The notes under the pieces: model-generated | Seen by the model: the letters and a program-made list of their open reading frames with translations, nothing else | Told to the model about the DNA's origin: nothing | Database searches by the model: none | Assembly (NCBI GenBank): GCA_024280885.1 | Contig: JAJRPF010000027.1 | Coordinates: forward strand, 1 to 64,000 | Direction: 5' to 3' | Length of the DNA stretch: 64,000 nt | DNA from: Planctomycetota bacterium | Lineage (GTDB): Bacteria > Planctomycetota > JAJSAM01 > JAJVHW01 | Translations under genes and position numbers: made by a program | Shown here: positions 34,164 through 43,259 of the stretch, in pieces | Numbering within the stretch: position 1 is the stretch's first letter | How the letters are laid out: each line of letters begins with the position of its first letter

Positions 34164-36467
34164 TCAGCGCGCCGGGCGGACGACCGGGATCGCTGGGAGA
34201 TAGCCGACGAAGGTGCGGCGCGTGCCACCGTTCTTGTTCGGAGTGTCGGCGTAGACCGCGACGATCAGGTTGTCCTCGAGTCGTTCGCGCGGAGCGTCGG
34301 GAGTCGAGCGCAACAGGAGCGTTAGCTTGCCGCGAGTGATCTCCCACGCGGCGAGAGCGATTCCGGGCGGCCCTCCGTCGAGCCGCGGCTGCAGGACCGT
34401 CTTGTCGTTCAGACCGGGGACGCCGAACTCGACACGGACTGGCCCGCGAGCAGGAATGACGACCGGGTCACTGCCGATCCGCGCAACGGATGGCACGTTG
34501 CGACCGCCGCGGCGCGTGACCGCGACCAGCCACTCCTGCGCGGGGACGAGGTGACGCCAGAGGAATGCCTGCATGCGATCGTCGGCCGGAATGGCGTCCC
34601 GTGCGATGGCGTGCTCGCCGATCTGTGCACGTCCCTCGAGGCGCAGCATCACGGGTGCGCTCAGCTTGTACGTAGGTGCGGAAAGCGTCACGCGCACGGA
34701 CGAGACGCCCGCCGGAATGCGGGCTCCGCTCAGCGTGAACCCGTCGGGAGCATCGACGAGTCGTAGGTCGATCGGGCCTTCGAAGCCGTCATGCCGGATC
34801 GCGTGTACACGGAACGGCACGGCACGCCCCGCCTGCGCGGAGAGACTGGACGGTGTGACGACGACATCGAAATCAGGCCGGGGATAGCTGACGCGCAAGC
34901 GATATGCATAGCGCGCCCCGCCGTGTCCGCGCACGTCGCGGACCTCGATCACGTACACGCCGTCGTCGGGCAACCGTAGGCGTAGGTACGGATCGGCCGG
35001 ATGCGTGATGAGCCCGGACAGAGCGTCCTCATGGTCGTCGCTCCACGCGATGATCTCCCCGGAAGGATCGGCCAAGCGCACGACACCGTCGAGAGGTGAG
35101 AAATCGCGTCGAGCCTCGATCTCGATCACGATCTCGTCGCCGGCCTTGCCGTGAAAGGCGTACCGGTCGACGTCGTCCGGGAACGCGATCCGCCCATGGA
35201 CGACGTTGGGCACGAGGATGTCCTGCGCGTTCTCCGGCGCGTCGTTCGGCTCGGCCTCGCGACTGGTCGGGAGTCCGTTGGCCGCGCGCGGAACCACGTG
35301 CGGTCCGGCATCGGCCCGCGAAGGCGTCCACGCGCGTGAAGGGTCTTCACGCAGTGACAATCGGTAGACGAAGTCCTCGCGACCGCGGCTGATCGCGTCG
35401 CGAATTTCGACCACGAACTCGCCGTCCATCGGAACGTCGAAGATGAGTCGCGGGTCCGGCTCGAAGTCGAAGTCGTCCGCGTATGCAACCTCGCGCCCTT
35501 CGGTATCGCGAACGGCAAGTGTGGCCTGGAACCAACCGGGAACGGCGTCGGCCAGGAACGGGACGAGGTCGCGGGCCGAGACGGCGATGAGGAGCCGCTG
35601 ACCGCGGCGCGCGCGGAAACGCAGGCGGTCGATGTCGCCGGGTAGGATCTGTCCGTTGACGACGATCGGTAGATCCGGGATCAACTCGAGGACGGGGTCC
35701 TTCGCGAGCGACTCCTGTTCGCAGATCTCAGGCAGAGTACCCACACGAAAGCGCACGGGGCTGGTCAACCCGGCGCGGGACTCCAGGCGGATCTCACGCC
35801 ATCCGGGTTCGGTGCCCGGCGCGATCTCGATCTCGAGTTCGATGTTCTCGGCGATCTGCACGTTGGGTTGCTTCTTGCGTCCCCCGCCGATGAAGCGCGT
35901 CACCACGCGATCCAGTTCGGCGTCGCTCAGCGCCTTGAGATCGTCGAGGAGCGGATGCGGCGGGAGCTTGATGATGGTCTTGGCCCTCTCCTTCTCGACC
36001 GCCGTCTTCCTGTCGGTGCGCTTCGTCGTGCTCTTCTTCCTCTGGCGACGCTTGTCGCGGCGCTTCTTGCGTCCGGGGTTCGCCGCCTCCGCGGCGGCCT
36101 CCGCGGCGGCCTCGGCGGCTTCGCGTCGCTCGCGCCGGAGCTCACGGATGCGCCGCGTCAACTCCCGCTGCTGCTGATTGCTGAGCGGCCGCATGTGACG
36201 CAGGATGCGCGCCGTCACGCCCTCTCCGGAGATGTGCGCTGCTACAGTGCCGCGCAGATTCTGACCACCGGCGACAACTTCGAAGACGGTCCCGACCTGC
36301 CCGCCAGCGGGATAGACGTAACCGACGGACGGCAGCCGACGGTCCGCCGCGCCTTGAGCGCGCGCTCTCGCACACGGGAGTATCAGAACGAGGACGATGA
36401 GCGCCGCCGTGACAACCGCGGAGAGAACCGATCTACGTGCCCTACGTGTCATCTCGGAAAGGGGCAT
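34164..36467 (-). CDS. PPC-domain secreted protein of the planctomycete DUF1501 cluster
   Basis: 767 residues from ATG 36467, which has GGAG nine bases upstream and starts one base after the DUF1501 stop. A hydrophobic signal (VLSAVVTAALIVLVLILPCA) leads. Residues about 45-90 are an Ig-like start (VYPAGGQVGTVFEVVAGGQN). A strikingly basic, Ala-rich helical insertion follows at about 97-165 (RKKRRDKRRQRKK). Two pre-peptidase C-terminal-type beta domains come next: LPIVVNGQILPGDIDRLRFR with FVVEIRD, and VHGRIAFPDDVDRYAFHGKA with VYVIEVRD. Further beta domains close the chain. In Planctomycetota such proteins accompany DUF1549/DUF1501 genes, as here. Biochemical role unknown. Confidence 0.8.
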   Translation of the reverse strand: MPLSEMTRRARRSVLSAVVTAALIVLVLILPCARARAQGAADRRLPSVGYVYPAGGQVGTVFEVVAGGQNLRGTVAAHISGEGVTARILRHMRPLSNQQQRELTRRIRELRRERREAAEAAAEAAAEAANPGRKKRRDKRRQRKKSTTKRTDRKTAVEKERAKTIIKLPPHPLLDDLKALSDAELDRVVTRFIGGGRKKQPNVQIAENIELEIEIAPGTEPGWREIRLESRAGLTSPVRFRVGTLPEICEQESLAKDPVLELIPDLPIVVNGQILPGDIDRLRFRARRGQRLLIAVSARDLVPFLADAVPGWFQATLAVRDTEGREVAYADDFDFEPDPRLIFDVPMDGEFVVEIRDAISRGREDFVYRLSLREDPSRAWTPSRADAGPHVVPRAANGLPTSREAEPNDAPENAQDILVPNVVHGRIAFPDDVDRYAFHGKAGDEIVIEIEARRDFSPLDGVVRLADPSGEIIAWSDDHEDALSGLITHPADPYLRLRLPDDGVYVIEVRDVRGHGGARYAYRLRVSYPRPDFDVVVTPSSLSAQAGRAVPFRVHAIRHDGFEGPIDLRLVDAPDGFTLSGARIPAGVSSVRVTLSAPTYKLSAPVMLRLEGRAQIGEHAIARDAIPADDRMQAFLWRHLVPAQEWLVAVTRRGGRNVPSVARIGSDPVVIPARGPVRVEFGVPGLNDKTVLQPRLDGGPPGIALAAWEITRGKLTLLLRSTPDAPRERLEDNLIVAVYADTPNKNGGTRRTFVGYLPAIPVVRPAR

Positions 36468-36468
36468 T

Positions 36469-37836
36469 TCAGAGAAGCTCCGGGAGACGACGCGACGACG
36501 AACTGGACCCAAAAGGCGCCGTGACGCGTACGTCCAGAGCACGGGGATTGGGCAAAGCGGCGTCGGGATCGATCCCGAGTTGTGCAACGATCGCGCCATG
36601 CAATTCGCGCGGGTGCACCGCCCGTTCCGCGACCTCTACGCCCTTGCTGTCGGATGCACCGAGAACTTGACCGCCGCGGAAGCCGCCACCCGCGATGAGC
36701 GCGGAGAAGCAGCGCCCATGATGGCTGCGCCCGCCGTTCCAGGGCGCCTCCCACTGAACGCGCGGCGAGCGCCCGAACTCGCCGCAGCACCAGACGACGG
36801 TCGAGTCGAGCAGGCCGCGGTCCGAGAGGTCGGTCAAGAGCGTCGCGATGCCCCGATCGAGTTCGGGGAGTTTCCGACGCATGATCTGGAAGTGCTGCTT
36901 GTGCGTATCCCAACCACGCGCGTTGATTTTCACGTAGGGCACGCCCTGCTCGACCAGACGCCGTGCCATCAGACATGACTACCCGAGCGTGTTGCGACCG
37001 TAGCTCTCGCGCACGGCATCGGGCTCTTCCGAGAGATCGAAGATGCGCCCGGCATCGCCGAGAATCAGGTCGTACGCTTCGCTCTCGCAGCGATCGAGAC
37101 GCTCGAACTCAGGGCTCCCGGGGATCGCCTTGCCGAGCGAGTCGAGTTCGTGCAAGAGGTTGCGGCGATCGCGCTGGCGCTGATCGGAGATCCCCTCAGC
37201 AACGATCCCCTCGACGGCGAAACGCGTGCGGTTCGGATCGCCGCCGGTCACGAACGGCCGGTAGCGCGGTCCCAGGAACCCGGTCTCGGAGAAACGCCCC
37301 TGCAACGTGGTCAGCACGACGTACGGCGGTACGGTCCCCGTGTAGCCACTGTCGATGCCGCGCATGCGCGAGACGACGGCGCCGAGCGAGGGGTACACGA
37401 GTCGGCCACCCGGATCGCGTCCGGTCTGCGTGACATACGACGCGGTCTCGTGACCGTTGTGGCCGTGTGACATGCTGCGAATGAGCGCGTACTTGTCGGC
37501 TTGGGTAGCGAGGAGTGGCAGCGACGAGCCGAGACGCATCCCGGCCACGTTGGTGGCGATCGCGCGATTGAGCGGACCGCAGTAGTCCTGTCCGGCGTCG
37601 GGCTTGGGATCGAACGTGTCGATGTGCGACGGTCCGCCCCACATCCAGATCTCGATCACGGCGCGCGCACGGCCATCGCTCGCAGCCGTACGATCGCTGG
37701 TTGCGGAGTCGCCGTCCTTCGCGAACGCCGAGGCCCCGCCGAAGACGTCGATCAGCGGCAAGCACGCGGCCCCCCATGCGAGTCCTCGCAACGCCTGCCG
37801 GCGTGTGATGTGGTTCGGGAAGCGTCTGCGCGTCAT
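36469..37836 (-). pseudogene. DUF1501 protein gene with one in-frame TAG
   Basis: A 455-codon frame from ATG 37836 (AAGGGCG upstream) carries a TAG at 36979-36981; the frame is otherwise open to 36469. The twin-arginine-like start HITRRQALRGLAWGAACLPL predicts Tat export. Family landmarks before the TAG: EIWMWGGPSHIDTFDPKPD, MSHGHNGHETASY. After it: SCLMARRLVEQGVPYVKI, WDTH, WCCGEFGRSP, APWNGGR and GGGFRGGQVLGASD. The TAG falls where relatives read (F/L)G-Q/R-S-LLARRLVE, so a CAG to TAG change is likely. DUF1501 proteins are sulfatase-fold-like and occur with DUF1549/DUF1553 proteins in Planctomycetota. Confidence 0.82.
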
Positions 37837-37919
37837 GTGCGCCCTTTCATCTGCTCTTCGGTCTCGCGTTCTCTGTGTTGGGTGTATCGGTGTCGCGCCG
37901 TGGCCGACGGACCGGCGAG

Positions 37920-39503
37920 TCAGTGCCGGTAGAGAAACTCCTTCGTGTTGATCAGCGACCACGCCAGGTCCTGTGCCGCCGCACGACGGTTGCGACCGCC
38001 CTGTACGAAGTACGCGCGTGCGATCTCGTCTTCGCCGTCGGTCGGAAAGCGCGACAGAAGCGTGAGATACACGCGGCGGATGAGTTGCGGTAGGTCGCGC
38101 GTCGTCTCCGAGTAGATCCGTCGCAGTCGCGGCGATTGGTCGATCCGCCGGCGGACCTCCGTCGAGTTGAGGAGATAGAGCCGCTGGTCCGCGGTGGGAC
38201 TGTTGCTGCGCTCCGATGCCAGACCGCTGTCCCGCGCCGGACGCCCGAAGAGCTCCAGGAAGGGACTCGTGATGCTGCCGTCCGAGAGCGCAATCGTGCG
38301 GTCCTCTTCGGGGACGAACGTATACGGCTCGGGGATACGGCTCGAATAGCTCGGCCCCGTTCCGCCGATCCAGCAGAGCGCGTCGATCAGGATCTCGGCA
38401 TCAAGCCGGCGCACCGGGTAGTAGGCGAAGAGCGTCGTGGCCTCCGGGGCGCTGTCGCGCGGGATCGCCGACTGCTGGTACGTATCCGACGCGAGGATCA
38501 AGCGCATCACATGGCGCAGGTCCCAGCCGGAAGCGACCAACTGCGCGGCGAGGTAGTCGAGCACCTTCGGCAGCGCGGCGGGATTGTCGGCCCGGAAGTC
38601 GTCAGGTTCGTGGACCAGACCGCGCCCGAGGAGCCAGGCCCACACCCGGTTGACGGCGACGCGTGCGAACCACGGGTTCTCGTCGGTGATCAGCCAATCC
38701 GCGAAGAGACGACGCGGATCGCTCTCGGCCGGTATGCGGATCTCGGTCCCGTCGGGGAGTCCGCCGCGCGTAGACCCGAACGGCGCCGGATCGGAGTAGA
38801 CGACTTCTTCCTTCCACTCGCGGGTGCGCTTGAAGCGAACGCGCGCGAAGAAGCTGCTCATCCCATCGCGCATGTCTTCAGGCCACTCGTCGATCCGCGA
38901 GCCCATGAACGTCAATGCCGCGGCACTCGCGAGCGCCGCCGGATCGCGGCCCCGCGTCGCGCGGTAGAAGTTCACGGCGGGCTCGCGGAAGTTGCTGCCC
39001 GAGGACGTGAGCAGATCGCGCGCGAAGACGTCGTAGGGGAGGTTCTGGCGGACGGCCTCGCGCACCCACCGGTGGTACGCCTGCACTGCGTTCGGCCAGA
39101 GATTGATCGGGAACTCCGACTTGACTCGTAACACATCGCACCACTTGAGCGACCAGTAGTCGGCGAACTCGTCGCGCTTCATCAGAGCTTCGATCAGACG
39201 CGCCCGACGGTCGCTTCGTCCATCATCCAGGAAGGCGCGCACTTCGTCGGGCGTAGGGAGCGTTCCGATCACGTCGATGTAGACGCGTCGGATGAACACA
39301 GCGTCGGAACAGGGTCGCGCGCGAGTCACGCCGGCGCGCCGTTGCGCGGACTGGACCAACTTGTCAAGCGGCGTCGTCTTCGCCGCCGTCCTCGTCACCT
39401 TCGGTCCGTCGAAGACGCGCGTCGTCGCCTGGTCCCCGGCGCTTGCCTCACGCAGCGCGATCGGGGCCACGATCAAGACAGCTGCCAGGAGCAACCTCCT
39501 CAC
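37920..39503 (-). CDS. DUF1549 / DUF1553 domain protein
   Basis: 527 residues from ATG 39503, with a signal peptide (MRRLLLAAVLIVAPIALREASA). DUF1549 covers about residues 45-210 (FIRRVYIDVIGTLPTPDEV, DEFADYWSLKWCDVLRV). DUF1553 covers about 260-520 (RLFADWLITDENPWFARVAV, NRVWAWLLGRGLVHEPDDF, LASDTYQQSA, RRLDAEILIDALCWIGG, NTKEFLYRH). No cytochrome c heme motif is fused, unlike many relatives. It is the first gene of a cluster with DUF1501 (83-bp gap) and the PPC protein. The family is typical of Planctomycetota; its biochemical role is unknown. Confidence 0.9.
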   Translation of the reverse strand: MRRLLLAAVLIVAPIALREASAGDQATTRVFDGPKVTRTAAKTTPLDKLVQSAQRRAGVTRARPCSDAVFIRRVYIDVIGTLPTPDEVRAFLDDGRSDRRARLIEALMKRDEFADYWSLKWCDVLRVKSEFPINLWPNAVQAYHRWVREAVRQNLPYDVFARDLLTSSGSNFREPAVNFYRATRGRDPAALASAAALTFMGSRIDEWPEDMRDGMSSFFARVRFKRTREWKEEVVYSDPAPFGSTRGGLPDGTEIRIPAESDPRRLFADWLITDENPWFARVAVNRVWAWLLGRGLVHEPDDFRADNPAALPKVLDYLAAQLVASGWDLRHVMRLILASDTYQQSAIPRDSAPEATTLFAYYPVRRLDAEILIDALCWIGGTGPSYSSRIPEPYTFVPEEDRTIALSDGSITSPFLELFGRPARDSGLASERSNSPTADQRLYLLNSTEVRRRIDQSPRLRRIYSETTRDLPQLIRRVYLTLLSRFPTDGEDEIARAYFVQGGRNRRAAAQDLAWSLINTKEFLYRH

Positions 39504-39707
39504 AGGTTCCTCGATGTTGCGGCGGTCAGTCGTGATCGTGGGATGTCCATGCGCGGGGCGTCCGTCTACGGAAACAAACCTCCGCAGGGCTCCAGGTTGC
39601 GGCCCATTCCTCGCGATCGGTGCGCGATCCGGTCTGGCACACCATGATGGGCGCGGGTCGCGTGACTTATGTCACTCGAGCGGGCGCAACTTGGCGCGCA
39701 ATGCTCG

Positions 39708-41123
39708 CTACGATGAGGCGCGCCGCAGGCCCTCGGCGATGCCGCGCACCGCATCGAGATCGTCCGCGCCGGGCACCGCACCACCGTAACGCGCGGCGAC
39801 GAGCCGTTCGAGGAGAGTCGCCGTCGCCTCCGCACGTTCGACCGGCACTCCAGTGGCTTCCAGTCGCGCGCTCAGGTCCGGGCTGATCACCGACGCGGCG
39901 GGAACGTCCAGTTGAGCAGCGATCACGGCGGCGAAGACGTCCGATAGGTCGTCCCCGGCGGCCGAATCGAACGCCGCCAATGCCGCGTGCGCTTCGTCCA
40001 GCCGCCGCTCGTCGGGATGCTCTACTGTCTGCCGCGATCGGCGCCACCGAACAATGCGGATCGCCAACGATAGAGCCAGAACCCCCGTCACAAGCCACAC
40101 GATGAGGGACCGCGGGATCATGGGTTCGGGCTTGGGCGGCGACGAAGACCGTGACCCGACGAGTGCATTCGAGTCCGCGCTCGGATCCGGTCGCACCGTG
40201 AGCGGGATCGCGTCGGTCCACTCCACGCGATATCCGGGCGCCTTCAGCGCGGTGTCGAAGAACGCGAACGGGATCGCGGGAACGGCCTTTGCCGCGTCGC
40301 TCACAGGTGCGATCTGATACGTGAGTTCGCGTGCGCCGTCGACCAACTCGTCGATCACGCCATAGACGTGGAACGCTTGGAATTCAGCAACATCCTCGAG
40401 GCGCGGCGCGGCGAAGTCCCAGTTGCCATCGCCCTCGATGCGCACTCGCAACGCGAACGTGTCGCCGACGTCGATCTCTCCCAGATCGGCCGTCGCACTC
40501 ACGGTGAAGCGTCCGATCGCCCCCGTGAACGCGTCGGGGCGACCGTCCGTAGGCAGCGGCAAGACTGTCAGCACGATCGGCGCTCCGTGAATGACTGCGT
40601 CGAGCCGATCCACAGGGACTCGCCCTTGAACAAAGTCGTCCCGAAACTCCGTCGCGTACCAGAAGCGCAGGATCGTGGCGGGGATGACGAGTTGGCCGGC
40701 GCGCTGCATCTCGAAACGTCGGGTGACGATCAGGGTGTCGAACACACGGCCAAGAGCACGCCTTTGCTCGCCGGGTGACGCCGTCACAACGTCGTCGTTC
40801 AGCGCGATGGTGAGGCCGTTGTCACCCGGTGCCGGGAGCATCTCCAACGAACGTGCGCCGTCGATCCCAGTGATCCACGGCACACCCAAGTGCACAGGCA
40901 CGTCGAGTTGGCGCTGGAACGGTTGGATAGCGTTCTTCTCGATAGCTCCGCGGTCGTAGAGCACGACCAGTCGCACGGTGATCGCCTCGCCGACGTAGGC
41001 CACGTTGCGGGCGACCTCCGTCTCGACGGCGGCGGCGCGCGTGATGTCCTTCTCTTGGGCTGGTGCGTGTGCGGCAAGGACGCCGAGAAGAGCGCCGACG
41101 AGAGACGCGCGCATGGGGACCAT
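39708..41123 (-). CDS. batD: BatD-like protein (aerotolerance operon)
   Basis: 471 residues from ATG 41123 (or ATG 41114, three codons later). The ORF extension to 41405 is translated repeat copy H. A signal peptide (SLVGALLGVLAAHAPAQ) is followed by beta-sandwich domains: VAYVGEAITVRLVVLYDR, TADLGEIDVGDTFALRVRIEGDGN and IPFAFFDTALKAPGYRVEWTD. That order is typical of BatD. A membrane span follows (SLIVWLVTGVLALSLAIRIV), then a cytoplasmic helical tail. BatD is the exported partner of the BatA/BatB VWA proteins. It is the last gene of the operon, separated from batC by 301 bp that hold a repeat. Confidence 0.85.
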   Translation of the reverse strand: MVPMRASLVGALLGVLAAHAPAQEKDITRAAAVETEVARNVAYVGEAITVRLVVLYDRGAIEKNAIQPFQRQLDVPVHLGVPWITGIDGARSLEMLPAPGDNGLTIALNDDVVTASPGEQRRALGRVFDTLIVTRRFEMQRAGQLVIPATILRFWYATEFRDDFVQGRVPVDRLDAVIHGAPIVLTVLPLPTDGRPDAFTGAIGRFTVSATADLGEIDVGDTFALRVRIEGDGNWDFAAPRLEDVAEFQAFHVYGVIDELVDGARELTYQIAPVSDAAKAVPAIPFAFFDTALKAPGYRVEWTDAIPLTVRPDPSADSNALVGSRSSSPPKPEPMIPRSLIVWLVTGVLALSLAIRIVRWRRSRQTVEHPDERRLDEAHAALAAFDSAAGDDLSDVFAAVIAAQLDVPAASVISPDLSARLEATGVPVERAEATATLLERLVAARYGGAVPGADDLDAVRGIAEGLRRASS

Positions 41124-41183
41124 CACCGATGCATGTCCTTTCGTGCCGGACTCCGTGCAGAACGAGATCGCGAGGGGCGGCTT

Positions 41184-41360
41184 GGATCGTACCCGGGCAT
41201 CGGCGGACCACCTGGCTCGAAGGAGAGAGCTCGTTGCTCCGCCGCTGACCGGGGACGGCGCGGCATCGTCGCGAGAACGCCCCGCGGTCCCCGCCGAGCG
41301 GCGGACCGAGGGCGTCGCCGCAGCCGAGCCAGTTGGGCCGCCCCTCGTCGGGTACCATCC
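41184..41360. repeat. Long-palindrome intergenic repeat, copy H, inside the Bat operon
   Basis: 177 bp, same orientation as copy D: begins GGATCGTACCCGGGCATC and ends GTCGGGTACCATCC. Both arms are well preserved, and the downstream flank GGTCGCCCTCGG matches that after copy D. It lies in the only large gap (301 bp) of the otherwise tightly packed Bat operon, between batC and batD, so it is probably transcribed. Confidence 0.85.
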
Positions 41361-41424
41361 ACGTAGATCGGTCGCCCTCGGAACGCCCCGCTGCGCGCCC
41401 TCCACTCGCAGATCGTGCCCACCA

Positions 41425-42255
41425 TCACCAATCCCTCTCTACGTTCGCCGAGCGGGCTCGACGACGCGCGCGGCGCGCAGCGAGCTTCTCGTCCTCTTTC
41501 GTCCGCAACGTGTCGAAGAGGCGCAGCACCTGATCGGCGGCGAGTTCGCCCTCGGCCAGCGCGAGCGCGGGGTCCTGCCCTTGGTCATCGCCGGTCCCAT
41601 CCGTCGTCGGTGGCTGGGGCTGCTTGCGCTGATCGGCCGCGTCGTCAGAAGGTTTCTGCTGCGGATCAAGCCGGACCGCGTTGATCCGCGGTGGCCCGCC
41701 ACCCGCTCTCTTCGTCTTGCGCTTCTGCTCGACCTCGGTCTTCTCGCGACGCAGAGCTTCGGCGCGGAGCCACGCGCGCTCGGCGTTGCGTCGCGCTCCC
41801 GGCCAGTCGTCGCGCGCCGCAGCGGCCTGCGCCCACGCATCGCAGGCGGTCTCTGCGTGACCGATCGCGACGTCGAACGCAAACGGCTCCGCCTCGACGG
41901 CACGCGCCTGTTCGGCGGCGATCTCGGAGCGCGCAAACGCCACATTGCCGCGCAGGAACTCGCGCAGGGCCACGAACGGGGAGCCAGCCAGCGCGGCCCG
42001 TGAACTGAGCTCCTCCGCGGCATCGAGTTCGCCTGTCCGAAGTGACGCGAGCGCCGCCCAGTGCAGCAGTTCCGGTGAGGCGGCCTCGCCGTCTCGCTCG
42101 GTCGCCAATGTGAACGCGTCGCGCGCCCGACGGTAGTCCTGCGCGTCATACGCCGCGCGACCAGCGTCGAAGTCCGCGTCGCCCGTGCAGCCGGTGGCGG
42201 CGACGCCGACGGCGACAGAGAGCAACAGGGCGACGAGGAGAGTCCGCGAGGTCAT
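41425..42255 (-). CDS. TPR lipoprotein of the Bat operon (BatC-like)
   Basis: 276 residues from ATG 42255; it overlaps the batB stop by 4 bp (ATGA). The signal ends in a lipobox (GVAATGC, Cys23). TPR-like helices cover about residues 28-150 (AAYDAQDYRRARDAFTLATE, LLHWAALASLRTGELDAAEE). A charged Lys/Pro/Gln-rich linker follows (QKRKTKRAGG), then ALALAEGELAADQVLRLFD and KEDEKLAARRARRRAR. The C-terminal L-R-K-E-E pattern is typical of BatC/BatE TPR proteins. Probably anchored to a membrane facing the periplasm. Confidence 0.8.
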   Translation of the reverse strand: MTSRTLLVALLLSVAVGVAATGCTGDADFDAGRAAYDAQDYRRARDAFTLATERDGEAASPELLHWAALASLRTGELDAAEELSSRAALAGSPFVALREFLRGNVAFARSEIAAEQARAVEAEPFAFDVAIGHAETACDAWAQAAAARDDWPGARRNAERAWLRAEALRREKTEVEQKRKTKRAGGGPPRINAVRLDPQQKPSDDAADQRKQPQPPTTDGTGDDQGQDPALALAEGELAADQVLRLFDTLRTKEDEKLAARRARRRARSANVERDW

Positions 42256-43259
42256 GCGGCACGCCGTTCCGTGAGACATTGCACCATGAGCAGGAGTCCG
42301 AACGCTGCGGCCAGCGGCCATTGGAAACGATCCTTGCGCTGCTTCTGTTCGTCTTCCTCGAACGCTTTGCGCGCCATCGGAACCACTTCCTCTTCGTACA
42401 CGGCGATCAACGGTTGCTTTTGATCGACTGCCGCGCGGAAGACCCCGCCCGTCGCCTCCGAGATCCGCCCCAGAGCGATCTCGTCGAGCGCCGAGACGAC
42501 GTCCTTCCCCGCTCCATCGCGAATGAACGCCGCGCCGTTCTTGCCGTCCACAGCGATCTTGCTCCCAAGACGTGATCCGTAACCAATGCAGTGGACGGTG
42601 ATCCCTCGCGCGGCGGCCCGACCGGCGGCGGCGAGTCCGCGCGCCTCGACGTCGTCACCGTCGGTGAGCAGGACGATTGTCTCGTGCTCACCTGACGTTC
42701 CGGCGAGAGCGCCGAGCGCCACGTCCAGCGCCGCGCCGAGGTCGGTCCCGCCCCGTTCGACGCTCAGCGGACTCGCTTCCGAGGCAAGCCGGACGAGGGA
42801 CTCAGAGTCGTGGGTGAGCGGGACGGAGAGCACAGCGTCGCCAGCAAAGAGAACGAGCGCCAGGCGGTCACCTCCGGCCACGTCGGACAGTTCCGCGATC
42901 GCGCGCTGCGCCAACGACAGTCGTGTCGGCTCATGGTCCTGCGCGAGCATCGAGCGGGACACGTCGAGACACACGACGACGTCCACGCCACGCCGCCCGC
43001 CAGCCGCCCGAGCGTCGCCCCACGTCGGACCGAGCAACGCGACAAGCGCCAGCGAGATACCCGTCGCGAAGAGTGCGCGCTGGGCTCGTCTCACAGGTCG
43101 CGCGCGTTCGGAGATCGCCTGCGCCACGCGCACACCGAGGACGCGCTCCGTCGCACGCGCATGCAATCCCCCAAGCCACACAAGGAGAGCAAAGAGCGCC
43201 GGTCCCGCAAGCAGCAGAGGCCACGCATCGGCCCGGAGGAAGTGCTCGTCGAGGGTCAC
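42252..43259 (-). CDS. batB: BatB VWA-domain membrane protein
   Basis: 335 residues from GTG 43259, overlapping the batA stop as GTGA. Two N-terminal spans (WPLLLAGPALFALLVWLGGL and ALFATGISLALVALLGPTW) precede a VWA domain at about residues 90-270. VVCLDVSRSMLAQD is an intact metal-ion-dependent adhesion site and ETIVLLTDGDDVE the second Asp. A final span (WPLAAAFGLLLMVQCL) closes the protein, matching Bat-family topology. BatA and BatB are thought to work as a VWA pair with the MoxR ATPase. Periplasmic or cytoplasmic placement of the VWA domain is not settled by sequence. Confidence 0.88.
   Translation of the reverse strand: MTLDEHFLRADAWPLLLAGPALFALLVWLGGLHARATERVLGVRVAQAISERARPVRRAQRALFATGISLALVALLGPTWGDARAAGGRRGVDVVVCLDVSRSMLAQDHEPTRLSLAQRAIAELSDVAGGDRLALVLFAGDAVLSVPLTHDSESLVRLASEASPLSVERGGTDLGAALDVALGALAGTSGEHETIVLLTDGDDVEARGLAAAGRAAARGITVHCIGYGSRLGSKIAVDGKNGAAFIRDGAGKDVVSALDEIALGRISEATGGVFRAAVDQKQPLIAVYEEEVVPMARKAFEEDEQKQRKDRFQWPLAAAFGLLLMVQCLTERRAA

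Noticed and set aside
29489..37836. Whole-genome reassignment of TAG to an amino acid
   Set aside because: TAG ends at least six genes at natural C-termini (4392, 4698, 10223, 32165, 51030, 54151), so it is a normal stop here; only local readthrough or mutation remains possible.
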